This document shows, in pieces, positions 54,781 to 63,922 of a stretch of DNA of 64,000 nucleotides. The notes beneath the pieces are model-generated. The model worked only from the letters and a program-made list of their open reading frames with translations, had not been told where the DNA came from and made no database searches. This stretch comes from Clostridium_I sp963725425 (GTDB lineage: Bacteria; Bacillota; Clostridia; Clostridiales; Clostridiaceae), in the NCBI GenBank assembly GCA_963725425.1, contig CAVRYJ010000031.1, positions 806,001 through 870,000 of the forward strand, given 5' to 3'. Numbering within the stretch: the first letter of the stretch is position 1; the number at the start of each line of letters is the position of its first letter. A program made the translations under genes and the position numbers.

Positions 54781-57057
54781 TTATGAGCTGTCTCGTGAAC
54801 TAGTTATTACTATTTCTCCATCTTTAATATCAATTGCTACCGTTCCCCAGTTAGTTAAATTTCCAAAAAGAACTTCATCCACAAAATGAGGTTTAATGTT
54901 TTGTTCAACTACCCTTAGAATTTCTCTAGCCCCATAAACTGAAGAATACCCTTTTTCAGCAATCCATTTATAACAAGCATCTGTAACCTTTAATTTTATA
55001 TTTTTTGTTAATAGTTTTGCCTCAAACTCTCTTATACTTTTTTTAGCAATAAGAAGTGCCATATTTTCATCCATATTGTTAAATACAACAATATCATTGA
55101 GCCTATTTCTAAACTCTGGTGAAAATGTTCTTTCCACTTCTTTTTTAATTTCTTGACTTTGCTGTTTTCTTTCTCCAAAACCAATTACAGATTTTCCAAG
55201 TTTCGCAGCTCCTGCGTTAGATGTCATTATTAAAATAACATTTCTAAAATCAGCTTTTTTACCTGTATTATCTGTAAGTGTTGCATAATCCATTAATTGA
55301 AGAAGCACATTTAAAATATCTGGATGAGCCTTTTCTATTTCATCTAGTAATAACACACAATAAGGTTTTTTTCTAACTGCATCTGTTAAAATTCCACCTT
55401 CTTCATAACCTACATATCCTGGTGGTGCTCCTATAAGTTTAGATACAGAATGTTTTTCCTGATACTCACTCATATCAAACCTTATAAGTGGGATTCCTAG
55501 ATTCTCTGCAAGTTTTCTTGAGATTTCTGTTTTTCCAACTCCAGTAGGTCCTACAAAAAGTAGATTTGCCACAGTTTTCCCATCCTCATTAAAACCTGCC
55601 CTTGAACGTTTTATAGCTCTAACTACTATTTTTATAGCCTCATCCTGTGAATATATATACTTTTTAATAGTACTTTCGAGATTTTTCAATTTTTCAGTTT
55701 CATTTGTGGAGATGTTTTGCTCTGGAATCTTTGCCATAGATGAAATTACTTTTTCCACATCGCTTTTATTTATAATACTGATATCATCCTCATTAACTTT
55801 ATGCAATTTAACATATGCACCAACCTCATCCATAACATCAATCGCCTTATCTGGAAGAAATCTATCATTGATATACTTAGCAGATAATTCCGCAGCTGTT
55901 TTTAATGCCTCATCAGTATACTTTACTTGATGAAACTTTTCATAGTTTTCCTTTAGTCCAAGTAAAATAGCATAGGTTTCTTTTGCTGAAGGCTCTAATA
56001 TTTCTATCTTTTGAAATCTCCTAGATAGCGCCCTATCCTTTTCAAATATCTTCTTATACTCATCATAGGTAGTTGCCCCTATAAATTTAATCTTTCCATC
56101 CAAAAGAAAGGGTTTCAAAATGTTTGAAGCATCCATAGCACCACCAGAGGTCGCCCCAGCACCTATTATAGTATGAATTTCATCAATATAAACAATGACA
56201 TTTTCTTGCTTTCTCAATTTATTTAAAACCTTTTTAATTCTTTCTTCAAAATCTCCTCTATACCTAGTTCCTGCAAGTAGACTTCCCATATCAAGATAAT
56301 ATACCTTACTTCCCCTAAGTGCCTTTGGTACTTTATCTTGAGCTATTAGTTTTGCTAAACCTTCCGTTATTGCTGTCTTACCTACACCAGGCTCACCGAC
56401 GTGAATAGGGTTATTTTTAAATCTTCTTGATAATATCTGAATTGTCTTTTCTAAAACATCTTCTCTCCCTATAAGTGGATCTATTTGCCCTTTTCTTGCC
56501 TTTTCAGTTAAATCCACAGTATACTTACTAAGAAAATCCTCTTTAGTTTTAGATCCTTTATCATTAAATTCCCTCTCTTCGTAAGCTTTCCCAAGGTTTT
56601 CACCATAAATCTCAGATTCTTCTTCCTCTTCTACAATGTTTATACCATGAGTAATATAGTTTAAAATATCAAGTTTTTTTATTCCTTGCTTCTTAATAAA
56701 ATAACTTCCAAAGGAGTTTTCTTCATCATATATAGCTACAATAATGTCCCCCAATTTAATGCTATCTTTACCTGCTGATATAACATGCTCAGCTGCTTCA
56801 CTTAAAATATTTTCAATACCTTCTGTCTGCACCGGTTCTCTATTTTCTACAATATCCATATTTTCTTTGAAAAAATTATTCAAATCACTTTTAAGTAACT
56901 CTGCATTTCCACCACAATTTTTGATTAATCTTTTTCCTTCATCAAAAAACAGTGAAGCATAAAGAATGTGCTCTGGAGTAAGATACTCATGCCCTTTATC
57001 TTTTGCCTCATTATATGCTGCAGTAATTATTTCATTTAATATATCATCCATTCTCAT
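54781..57057 (-). CDS. clpA: ATP-dependent Clp protease ATPase subunit ClpA
   Basis: 758 residues, ClpA length. The double Clp-N domain fills residues 1-140. AAA-1 has Walker A GEPGVGKTAI and Walker B VIVYIDEIHTIIGAG. AAA-2 has GPTGVGKTEI, LLLDEIEKAHPDILN and the sensor region TSNAG. The IGFGERKQ loop (about 613-620) is the ClpP-docking loop. It has no long middle domain, which separates it from ClpB and ClpC. It unfolds substrates and feeds ClpP. The N-end-rule adaptor ClpS is encoded 4 bp upstream, so the two are made together. Confidence 0.93.
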   Translation of the reverse strand: MRMDDILNEIITAAYNEAKDKGHEYLTPEHILYASLFFDEGKRLIKNCGGNAELLKSDLNNFFKENMDIVENREPVQTEGIENILSEAAEHVISAGKDSIKLGDIIVAIYDEENSFGSYFIKKQGIKKLDILNYITHGINIVEEEEESEIYGENLGKAYEEREFNDKGSKTKEDFLSKYTVDLTEKARKGQIDPLIGREDVLEKTIQILSRRFKNNPIHVGEPGVGKTAITEGLAKLIAQDKVPKALRGSKVYYLDMGSLLAGTRYRGDFEERIKKVLNKLRKQENVIVYIDEIHTIIGAGATSGGAMDASNILKPFLLDGKIKFIGATTYDEYKKIFEKDRALSRRFQKIEILEPSAKETYAILLGLKENYEKFHQVKYTDEALKTAAELSAKYINDRFLPDKAIDVMDEVGAYVKLHKVNEDDISIINKSDVEKVISSMAKIPEQNISTNETEKLKNLESTIKKYIYSQDEAIKIVVRAIKRSRAGFNEDGKTVANLLFVGPTGVGKTEISRKLAENLGIPLIRFDMSEYQEKHSVSKLIGAPPGYVGYEEGGILTDAVRKKPYCVLLLDEIEKAHPDILNVLLQLMDYATLTDNTGKKADFRNVILIMTSNAGAAKLGKSVIGFGERKQQSQEIKKEVERTFSPEFRNRLNDIVVFNNMDENMALLIAKKSIREFEAKLLTKNIKLKVTDACYKWIAEKGYSSVYGAREILRVVEQNIKPHFVDEVLFGNLTNWGTVAIDIKDGEIVITSSRDSS

Positions 57058-57061
57058 ATAA

Positions 57062-57361
57062 TTATTCCTCTTCCATACTTAATTTAAAGGGAAAACCACT
57101 CTCTTCAGCCATATTCATTGCCTGATTCAGCTTTGTCTTTGCTATATCATATGTATATATACCTGCCACTCCCACGCCTTTTCTGTGAACATCATACATT
57201 ATTTGTGTAGCTTCAATGGCACCCTTTTTAAAGATTACAGTTAACGCCTGAATAACAAATTCCATGGTAGTATAATCATCATTATGCATAAGCACTTTAT
57301 ACATCTTAGGTTTTTTTATCTCTACTTTGTACTCTTCTTTTGTGATGGTCTTTTCTGGCAT
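57062..57361 (-). CDS. clpS: ATP-dependent Clp protease adaptor ClpS
   Basis: About 99 residues. The core reads KMYKVLMHNDDYTTMEFVIQ, then a helix and VHRKGVGVAGIYTYDIAKTK, which is the ClpS fold with the N-degron pocket residues (Asn-Asp, Met, His). It hands proteins with a bulky N-terminal residue to ClpA. I chose ATG at 57361 (MPEKTI), with AGGAG upstream; the frame extends 20 codons further. It forms an operon with clpA. Confidence 0.93.
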   Translation of the reverse strand: MPEKTITKEEYKVEIKKPKMYKVLMHNDDYTTMEFVIQALTVIFKKGAIEATQIMYDVHRKGVGVAGIYTYDIAKTKLNQAMNMAEESGFPFKLSMEEE

Positions 57362-57421
57362 AATATCAACTCCTAAACTGTCTAAAATACATCTTTGACT
57401 TATTATTTCTTTCATATGCAT

Positions 57422-57640
57422 TAATCCTTATAATACATTATATTATATACCTTTGTAATCATAAAGATAGTTTAAGCATATTTTCTGATAAATCATAACT
57501 ATTTTGCATAAAAAATAGCACTTGGAATCAACCAAATGCTAAAATATATTTTAAAGGGGTAATCTTTATGTTCCTATCTTAATCTTTATTTATGACAATA
57601 CTATGTCAGCATTAAGTACTATTTGTAAATAATTAATATC
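57422..57640. other. Upstream region of clpS
   Basis: AT-rich, no gene. It must hold the clpSA promoter. ACTATTTGCAT-type stretches and a short hairpin (CTATTTTGCATAAAAAATAG) near 57507 are visible; neither gives a clear operator. Confidence 0.3.
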
Positions 57641-58593
57641 TCACCTTCTTTTTGTTTGTATCTCTTCTAAAACCTTCTTAATAAATAATTGAGTATCAGT
57701 TGTCCCTAAATCTCCATCACTTCTTGAACGAACAGATATCAACCTGTTTTCCATTTCTTTTTTGCCTATGACAATCATGTATGGTATTTTTTCAAGCTGA
57801 CTAGACCTTATTTTATAACCTATTCTTTCAGAAGAAGAATCCAGTTCAACTCTTATATCAAGATTGTGGAGTTCTTGTCTTAGCTCCTCTGCTCTGTAAA
57901 TACAATCATCATTTACTGTGAGTATTTTTACTTGTACAGGTGCTAGCCAAAGTGGAAATGCTCCTGCATAATGTTCAATTAATGTTCCTACAAATCTTTC
58001 CATAGAGCCCAGTAATGTTCTATGGAGCATAATTGGAACGTGATCTTGTCCATCAGTTCCAATATAAGTCATTCCAAATTTCCTTGGCAAGTTCATATCA
58101 AGTTGAATTGTTGTACCCTGCCATTCCCTTCCAATTGCATCCACAACTTTCATATCTATTGCTGGACCATAAAATTTAGCTCCACCAATGTCTTTTTGAT
58201 ATTCAATATTTCTTTGTTGCAAAATAGTTTCCATAAATCTATAAATTCACCTTGTTTATAAAAAAATATATCTTCATCAATAGGCATATCATTTATAAGT
58301 TCAATTTTATAATTTTCACCTCTCTCATCCATTAATTTTACTGCTTCATATTTCGTTAGCTTAAATTTTTCTATCCTATAATTTTCTTTTATTATTTTTT
58401 TCATCTCTATCTCTATGTTTTGCAGAATATCTTCAGTGATTGTTACTTCTAAATCTATATCATAATAAAATCCATTCTCGCTAGCATCACCTATAGCTAA
58501 CTTTGCTTCTGGATATAGTCTTTTAACTCCTTGAGCCATAATCTGAGAAGAAGAATGCCAAAACCCCTTCATTTTTTCAATATTATTTAACAT
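57641..58593 (-). pseudogene. thrS: Threonyl-tRNA synthetase paralogue, large internal deletion
   Basis: ATG at 58593 (AGGGAGG 8 bases upstream) starts MLNNIEKMKGFWHSSSQIMA, which goes directly into the editing domain without a TGS domain; GFYYDIDLE and ERGENYKIELIND follow. At GEFIDL, where CRGPH should come next, the frame jumps to ILQQRNIEYQKDIGGAKFYG, the late catalytic domain, then IQLDMNLPRKFG, IMLHRTLLGSMERFVG and the anticodon-binding domain. About 300 residues, including most of the aminoacylation core, are missing and the halves are out of frame. A Thr T-box leader is still present upstream. Confidence 0.85.
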
Positions 58594-58754
58594 ACAATAA
58601 TCCTCCCTAATGATACTTTTTAATAAAAGTTCAAAAATGTCCTCACTAGTTACAGGTGACATGTCCTGAACAATCAGAGAAGTATATTAAATTGCCATTG
58701 TATGTTAAAGAGCTTGTTATAAAAAGCATTTCTTCTCATCTCTCATTCCCCCTA

Positions 58755-59020
58755 AAAAATAAAAAAACCCTGTCCACAAAGGGACAAGAGTTAAATTTCC
58801 TGTATTTCCACCCTAATCACACCTTGAAATCCAAATTTCAAAATGTCACTAAAAGCGATTATAACGTAATCACCGATAAAGCTTACTATTAGTTCAGCAC
58901 ATAGCTCAAAGGTGGTTTTCAGTCATCCATACCTAGAAATGCTTTCAGCCAATGGCACTTCTTTTCTTTTAGCTGGGTTCAACTTATTTTTCCTTTTCAA
59001 AGCCTTTTCATATAATATAA
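58755..59020 (-). promoter_or_regulatory. T-box leader with a threonine (ACC) specifier
   Basis: On the minus strand: a long Stem I region, a GAAAACCACC segment at 58911-58920 offering the specifier ACC (Thr), the T-box-like GATTAGGGTGGAAATACAGG ending at about 58799, and a terminator TTGTCCCTTTGTGGACAGGG with seven U residues (58761-58788). The T-box sequence differs from the usual AGGGTGGTACCGCG after GGTGG. A Thr specifier fits the thrS gene downstream. Uncharged tRNA-Thr would open transcription of what is now a broken gene. Confidence 0.8.
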
Positions 59021-59124
59021 TGTAAATTTGTTATAAGTATACACAATAGTATTACAATAGTCAATAGGTTATTTTTATATGCAATTCATCTAAAGATATT
59101 AGAAAGCAAGGCAGATATGTTATC

Positions 59125-59826
59125 TTATTTGCTAATATACCTCTGCTTTGGGCTTCTAGGTTTATCAGGTATAGTTAACATTACTATATTTTTTTCTATA
59201 AGTGGTGTTAATATCTCTTTTCTAAAATACTCTCTATTTTTTAGATTTAAATAATCCATTACTTCTCTAAAAATTTTATCCCTGATACTTATCCTAATAT
59301 CGCCTTCCAAATAAAAAGTATATGGTAAATGTTTATTTACAAAGGACAGTAATCTATCATAACTTTCAATTAAATTAATGCGAATGTCATCTCTATCATC
59401 ATATCTGTCTAAATTTACCTTTCTAAGGATAGCATCTGTTTTATAAAAAGGTATAACCGACAAAATTACTTCATCTTTGCCAAGCAACAAAATGGATGCT
59501 AATGTAAATCCCTCTATGTTGTTTTTGTAGTCATGAATATACAGTCCTGCACTTTTTAAAAGTTCCATGTCATCCATGTTCTTCCAATGATGATTAGCTA
59601 CCCTTATAGAAGCGACTTTCCTTGCTCTTACTATAAGGTCTTCCCTTAAATCACCAAGATTAACGTATTGATATACTGTATTTTCAATATAGGTTGTTTG
59701 CTTTCTCTGATAAAGAGCAGCTACTTGATTGGTATGATCCGTAATAATTATATCGCCGTCTTCATTTCTATCGTATATTTTACCATTACATCTATGAACT
59801 TGTGAGCTTTCAGGTATAAATTCCTG
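59125..59826 (-). pseudogene. AlbA_2/Schlafen-type ATP-binding regulator, truncated and internally deleted
   Basis: The open frame has no start: it begins after a TAG (59827) and reads FIPESSQVHRCNGKIYDRNE, TTYIENTVYQYVNLGDLRED, then MELLKSAGLYIHDYKNNIEG, ILLLGKDEVILSVIPFYKTD and NLDRYDDRDDIRINLIESYD. This is the middle of the RecG-like/AlbA_2 transcriptional regulator family. After LPYTFYLEGD it jumps to the extreme C-terminal wing (NLKNREYFRKEILTPLIEKN, IPDKPRSPKQRYIS). The N-terminus and about 170 residues near the C-terminus are missing. Not functional as read. Confidence 0.7.
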
Positions 59827-59839
59827 CTATTAGTATTAC

Positions 59840-60784
59840 TCACTCTGTAACTTTTGTTGTTTTCTTCAAAATATCGTCAAGATTTAGCCCTAGAGAACTT
59901 TTAATTTCCTCATTAACCTGTTTACATGTTTCTCTATATTTTTTATAATCCTCGCTGAGTACTTCTAAATACTCACAAAAATTATTTTCATATTTTCTAA
60001 TACTGTTAACGGCACCACTTGATTTATTTAAAGCTTCACGAAATTTATTTCTTGCTTCTTTGTTTTCATTCATTAATTTTATAAATGAAACAGTATCTTT
60101 TTTATGTTTTTCCTTTTTATCTGAATCGCCACTTAAAAGATCCTCTATTTTTTTCTTTGACTTTGCCTTAAATTGGTTAATAAAATTCATATCAATGCCA
60201 TCTATACCTTCTAAAATTGGATCATCGTAATCTACATCTTCCCCCTCATCTAATATTTCCACAAGTTTTAGCCACGCTTTCTCTTTTTCTGCTGAATCAA
60301 CAAGAATATTAAGGAATGGTTCATAGCTAGCAACCAATATTTTACCGCAATTTCCTGGAAAAGTTCTTAATAGCTTATTACATAAAAGTTCTTTCTTATT
60401 ATCTACAGAAAGCTCTAGAGTTTCTCTTAATTTCGTTGCCTGCTCACCAATACTACTGTAGTCTTGTAAATTCTTATCAATTATGTTTGTAATAACAACC
60501 TTACTTTTTTCTAAGTTACTAATGGTTTCCATTATCTTTTTTAAAGTGTCCTTCATAATTTGAGTAAGGTTCTTATCCCCTTGCAATAAACACTTTATTT
60601 CACTAATTGGTATATCCATAGCCCTTAATGCACCAATTAGATTTAATTTTATAACATCATCATCTGTGTACTCTCTGTAATTATTGTCATTATTTTTATA
60701 AGGATTGATTAAATCTTGAATTTCATAATACTTTATAGCCCGTTTTGTTAATCCAGTTTTCTCTGATACAATTTTTATATTCAT
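59840..60784 (-). CDS. MerR-family transcriptional regulator
   Basis: About 314 residues. The HTH reads IVSEKTGLTKRAIKYYEIQD, then LINPYKNNDNNYREYTDDDV, standard MerR. A dimerisation coiled coil runs from about residue 75 to 115. The remaining 200 residues are mostly helical and charged and belong to no effector domain I recognise; there is no cysteine pair for metals. I chose ATG at 60784, with GGGGGG upstream. No 19-bp-spacer promoter is obvious beside it. Target unknown. Confidence 0.82.
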   Translation of the reverse strand: MNIKIVSEKTGLTKRAIKYYEIQDLINPYKNNDNNYREYTDDDVIKLNLIGALRAMDIPISEIKCLLQGDKNLTQIMKDTLKKIMETISNLEKSKVVITNIIDKNLQDYSSIGEQATKLRETLELSVDNKKELLCNKLLRTFPGNCGKILVASYEPFLNILVDSAEKEKAWLKLVEILDEGEDVDYDDPILEGIDGIDMNFINQFKAKSKKKIEDLLSGDSDKKEKHKKDTVSFIKLMNENKEARNKFREALNKSSGAVNSIRKYENNFCEYLEVLSEDYKKYRETCKQVNEEIKSSLGLNLDDILKKTTKVTE

Positions 60785-60876
60785 AAATAGCCCCCCTAGC
60801 AAAAATAGATATTAGTTTTTCTTTAATCTAACTATATATGTATACCTAGGGTTCAAGTCAATAGTTTTTAGTACTT

Positions 60877-61476
60877 TCAATAAATAACTTTTCTATTTTT
60901 ATAATAATATTCTTTATCACGTTCATTTATTTTCCTTGATACACGGCATGGGTTTCCTACAGCCACTACATTTTCAGGAATATCATGAGTAACAACACTT
61001 CCAGCACCTATAACTGAATTATCACCTATGGTGACACCTGGTAAAATCACTACATTTGAACCTATCCATACATCGTCACCGATTCTTATGGGGATTGAAA
61101 ACTGAGTACCTGGCCTTCGAAGCTGTGCGTCAACTGGATGCCCTGTAGGTGTTATTGTTACATTTGGTGCTATCATTACATGCTCACCTATATAAACATC
61201 AATATCATCTACAATTACAAGATTAAAATTAGCATAAAAATAATCGCCAATATGCACATTTATACCATATGCCATGTGTACTGGTGGTTCAATCCAAATG
61301 TGTTCACCCATATTGCCTAATAATTTTTTCAGCAAGTCTTTCATTTTTGTTTCTTCACTTGGACGTGTATGATTATAATCATATAATAATTCTTTACACC
61401 TTCTACGTTCTTCTTCAAGCCCTTCCCCTGAATCTATATACAACATACCATTTTTCATTTTCTCTCTAATTGTCAT
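60877..61476 (-). CDS. Maltose/galactoside O-acetyltransferase family protein
   Basis: 199 residues: an N-terminal Mac domain (MRE..MLYIDSGEGLEEERRR), then left-handed beta-helix hexapeptide repeats (INVHIGDYFYANFNLVIVDD; IRIGDDVWIGSNVVILPGVT), with the catalytic histidine in TITPTGHPVD. Family members (Maa, LacA, NodL) move acetyl from acetyl-CoA to sugars. Here the sugar is not known. It lies on the same strand as the XRE-cupin gene, 32 bp downstream of it, so the two may be one unit. Confidence 0.9.
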   Translation of the reverse strand: MTIREKMKNGMLYIDSGEGLEEERRRCKELLYDYNHTRPSEETKMKDLLKKLLGNMGEHIWIEPPVHMAYGINVHIGDYFYANFNLVIVDDIDVYIGEHVMIAPNVTITPTGHPVDAQLRRPGTQFSIPIRIGDDVWIGSNVVILPGVTIGDNSVIGAGSVVTHDIPENVVAVGNPCRVSRKINERDKEYYYKNRKVIY

Positions 61477-61508
61477 AATACCCTCCTTGATTTATAATAT
61501 TTAAATTA

Positions 61509-62060
61509 TTATATTGGATAATAATTTATTACAGCCATTTTAATCATTGTAGCTGAATTGTTTATATATATATGCGGTTTAGATGCATCAAAAACAATTG
61601 AATCTCCAGATTGTAAAATATTTTTTTTATTATCTGTTTCTAAAATAAGCTCTCCATCAAAAACCAGTATATATTCTTTTTCATTCTCACCATGGGAGTC
61701 TGAAGTGTAGGAACTTTTGGGGTCTAGTTCTACAGTAAATAGTTCGAAATTTCTTTCTCTTTCAATAGAAAAAGAACAGAAAATTCTATATTTACCATCT
61801 TCACTCTGCTGCCTTACAGTGTTATTTTTTTTTACTAACATAGTTTTACTAGTAGTTTCATCTATTAGAGCTGTATATGGAACTTTAAGCCCATTAGCTA
61901 TTTTCCAAATTGTATTTATAGTTGGGTTTGATTGACCTCGTTCAATTTGCCCAATCATCACCTTGCTTACACCTGAAAGTGTAGAAAGATCACTCAAACT
62001 TAGTTTTCGATCATTTCTAAGTCTCCTCAGATTTGAACCAATGATACTTTTTAACTCCAT
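61509..62060 (-). CDS. XRE-family regulator with cupin domain
   Basis: 183 residues. The HTH_3 domain reads LRRLRNDRKLSLSDLSTLSG, then VSKVMIGQIERGQSNPTINT. A C-terminal small cupin follows (SHGENEKEYILVFDGELILE; GDSIVFDASKPHIYIN). The cupin is the likely ligand-sensing part. It is divergent from azlCD with 120 bp between, including an imperfect palindrome, so it probably controls that transporter, as XRE-cupin regulators often do next to azlCD. Confidence 0.9.
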   Translation of the reverse strand: MELKSIIGSNLRRLRNDRKLSLSDLSTLSGVSKVMIGQIERGQSNPTINTIWKIANGLKVPYTALIDETTSKTMLVKKNNTVRQQSEDGKYRIFCSFSIERERNFELFTVELDPKSSYTSDSHGENEKEYILVFDGELILETDNKKNILQSGDSIVFDASKPHIYINNSATMIKMAVINYYPI

Positions 62061-62114
62061 AATAATTCACCTCTTGACAAATATAAGGTACAGTTGTATA
62101 AATATAGTAAGATA

Positions 62115-62159
62115 AAATATAACGTACAATAAGTATATTATAGCATACGTTTTATATTT
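62115..62159. promoter_or_regulatory. Imperfect palindrome between the XRE-cupin gene and azlC
   Basis: AAATATAACGTA at 62115-62126 is mirrored by TACGTTTTATATTT at 62146-62159. It lies midway in the divergent promoter region and could be the XRE-cupin operator. AT-rich palindromes arise easily, so confidence is limited. Confidence 0.4.
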
Positions 62160-62180
62160 GTAAACATTTGGGGTGATAAT

Positions 62181-62897
62181 GTGGCTGAACTAAATAAAAT
62201 TTATTTAAACAAGGATTCTTTTCGAAATGGAGTTAGAGATTGCCTTCCAACTTTATTTGGATATTTAAGCATAGGATTTGCCTGTGGCGTAGTAAGCAAA
62301 TCTTGTGGCATGACAATCTTAGAAACTGTAGCTATGAGTACTTTTGTGTATGCTGGGTCCTCTCAATTTATTGCTGCTAGTATGATATTATCTTTAGCAA
62401 CCGTGCCCAGCGTAATTATAACAATTTTTTTAGTAAATCTTAGACATTTGCTTATGAGTGCATCAATAGCTCCTAAGTTTAAAAATAATTCACTACTTAA
62501 AAACTTTACAGTAGGTGCACTTTTAACAGATGAAACCTTTGCTCTTGCTTCATCAAAATCAAATAATAAAGATAATATTGCCTACAGATGGATGATGGGA
62601 ATAAACTTAACGGCCTATTTAAATTGGATTTTAGCAACTTTTATTGGCGCTTATTTTAGTAGCTTAATTTATGATTATAAGAAATTTGGACTTGATTTTG
62701 CACTTACCGCAATGTTTATTGGGCTTTTAATTTCCAGTGTAAAAGAAAATTCTAAAATTAAGCAATCATTACTTATTATAGTTTCATCAGTTTTGGCTTT
62801 AATAATTTCTATTAAGTTTTTTTCTGTAAATACCGGAATTATGATTGCAGCAATATTTGGAGCTTTTGTTGGGGGGATAACAGAAAAATGGATATGA
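62181..62897 (+). CDS. azlC: Branched-chain amino acid exporter large subunit AzlC
   Basis: 238 residues. FRNGVRDCLPTLFGYLSIGF and AMSTFVYAGSSQFIAASMIL are AzlC signatures, followed by LVNLRHLLMSASIAP. About eight hydrophobic segments are present. With AzlD it exports branched-chain amino acids or analogues such as azaleucine. The start is GTG at 62181 with GGGGTGATAAT before it. It overlaps azlD by 10 bp. Confidence 0.93.
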   Translation: MAELNKIYLNKDSFRNGVRDCLPTLFGYLSIGFACGVVSKSCGMTILETVAMSTFVYAGSSQFIAASMILSLATVPSVIITIFLVNLRHLLMSASIAPKFKNNSLLKNFTVGALLTDETFALASSKSNNKDNIAYRWMMGINLTAYLNWILATFIGAYFSSLIYDYKKFGLDFALTAMFIGLLISSVKENSKIKQSLLIIVSSVLALIISIKFFSVNTGIMIAAIFGAFVGGITEKWI

Positions 62898-63202
62898 ATA
62901 TTTGGTATATAATCCTTGGAGGATGCGTAGTAACACTACTGCCTAGAATACTTCCTGTAATGTTAATTTCAAAGATTAATTTAAATGAAAAGGTAGTTAA
63001 ATTTTTAAAATATATTCCAATCTCCATTTTAACTGCCCTTGTAGCTTCAGAGTTATTGATTTCAAACAACAAGTTTTCAATGAATACTTCTGTTATAATT
63101 GCGGCTATTATTACCGCTATAGTCGCAATTAAAAAGAACAATTTGCTACTAACTGTAATAGCTGGTGTAATATCAATGGCAGTTTTGAGATTTATATTTT
63201 AA
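62888..63202 (+). CDS. azlD: Branched-chain amino acid exporter small subunit AzlD
   Basis: 104 residues, four hydrophobic segments. GGCVVTLLPRILPVMLISKI and YIPISILTALVASELL are AzlD marks. It is the small partner of AzlC and overlaps its gene, so the two are translated together. Its end overlaps the convergent deacetylase-like gene by 4 bp, leaving no room for a separate terminator. Confidence 0.92.
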   Translation: MDMNIWYIILGGCVVTLLPRILPVMLISKINLNEKVVKFLKYIPISILTALVASELLISNNKFSMNTSVIIAAIITAIVAIKKNNLLLTVIAGVISMAVLRFIF

Positions 63203-63885
63203 TTATTTGAATATACTTCATTAATCATAACAAATCTATAACCATTTTGCTTTAAAGCAGGCAAAACAGATTTTAATGCTTTAATTGTTTTTAGAGGAGA
63301 GTTTTTTGCACCTCTGCCATCATGTAGTAATATTATATCACCAGGTTTAACATTATTAATGAGTTTATTTTTAATATAATCTACTGTTACCCACCTACTC
63401 CAATCCATAGCATGTATTGACCATAACACTATTTTCAAATGGTTTATTTTAGCACAATGAAATGTAGCTGGATTAAAGATTCCCCAGGTCGGCCTAAAAA
63501 ATTCAACCTTTAACCCAAGTTTATTCATGATCTTCAATGATTTTGAAAAATCTTCCTCTGTTTTATTGGGAAGTTTGAAAATATCATTAGTATGCTTTAA
63601 AGAATGGAGTTCAATGTAATGACCGTCTTTTTTAATGTGTTTAATTATGCTAGGATATTTTCCCGCTTTTTCTGCTAGAACAAAAAATGTACATTTTACA
63701 TTGTTTTGTTTAAGTACATCAGGAAGCTCTAGCGTATATCTTGGATCAGGTCCATCACCAAAAGTAAGTGCAATTATCTTTTCTTTTGAAGGAACTTTTT
63801 TTATTATTTTATTTGAAAATTTTCTATAATACAAGTTAGGTAATATTGCATAGGTTATTACTACACAAAAAATAAATAATTCCAT
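63199..63885 (-). CDS. Polysaccharide-deacetylase-like protein with altered motif 1
   Basis: 228 residues. One N-terminal hydrophobic segment (residues 3-20) is a signal anchor. The NodB-type domain has KIIALTFGDGPDPRYT, TFFVLAEKAGKYPSIIKHI, ELHSLKH (H94, H98 for metal), FFRPTWGIFNP and PGDIILLHDGRG. In motif 1 the usual TFDDGP is TFGDGP: the metal Asp (D44) remains but the catalytic base Asp is Gly43. Activity may be lost or changed. Such enzymes remove acetyl groups from peptidoglycan or exopolysaccharide outside the cell. Confidence 0.85.
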   Translation of the reverse strand: MELFIFCVVITYAILPNLYYRKFSNKIIKKVPSKEKIIALTFGDGPDPRYTLELPDVLKQNNVKCTFFVLAEKAGKYPSIIKHIKKDGHYIELHSLKHTNDIFKLPNKTEEDFSKSLKIMNKLGLKVEFFRPTWGIFNPATFHCAKINHLKIVLWSIHAMDWSRWVTVDYIKNKLINNVKPGDIILLHDGRGAKNSPLKTIKALKSVLPALKQNGYRFVMINEVYSNN

Positions 63886-63922
63886 CTTTTCCCGTCCTTA
63901 AATCAATGTTTTCTTCGATAAA

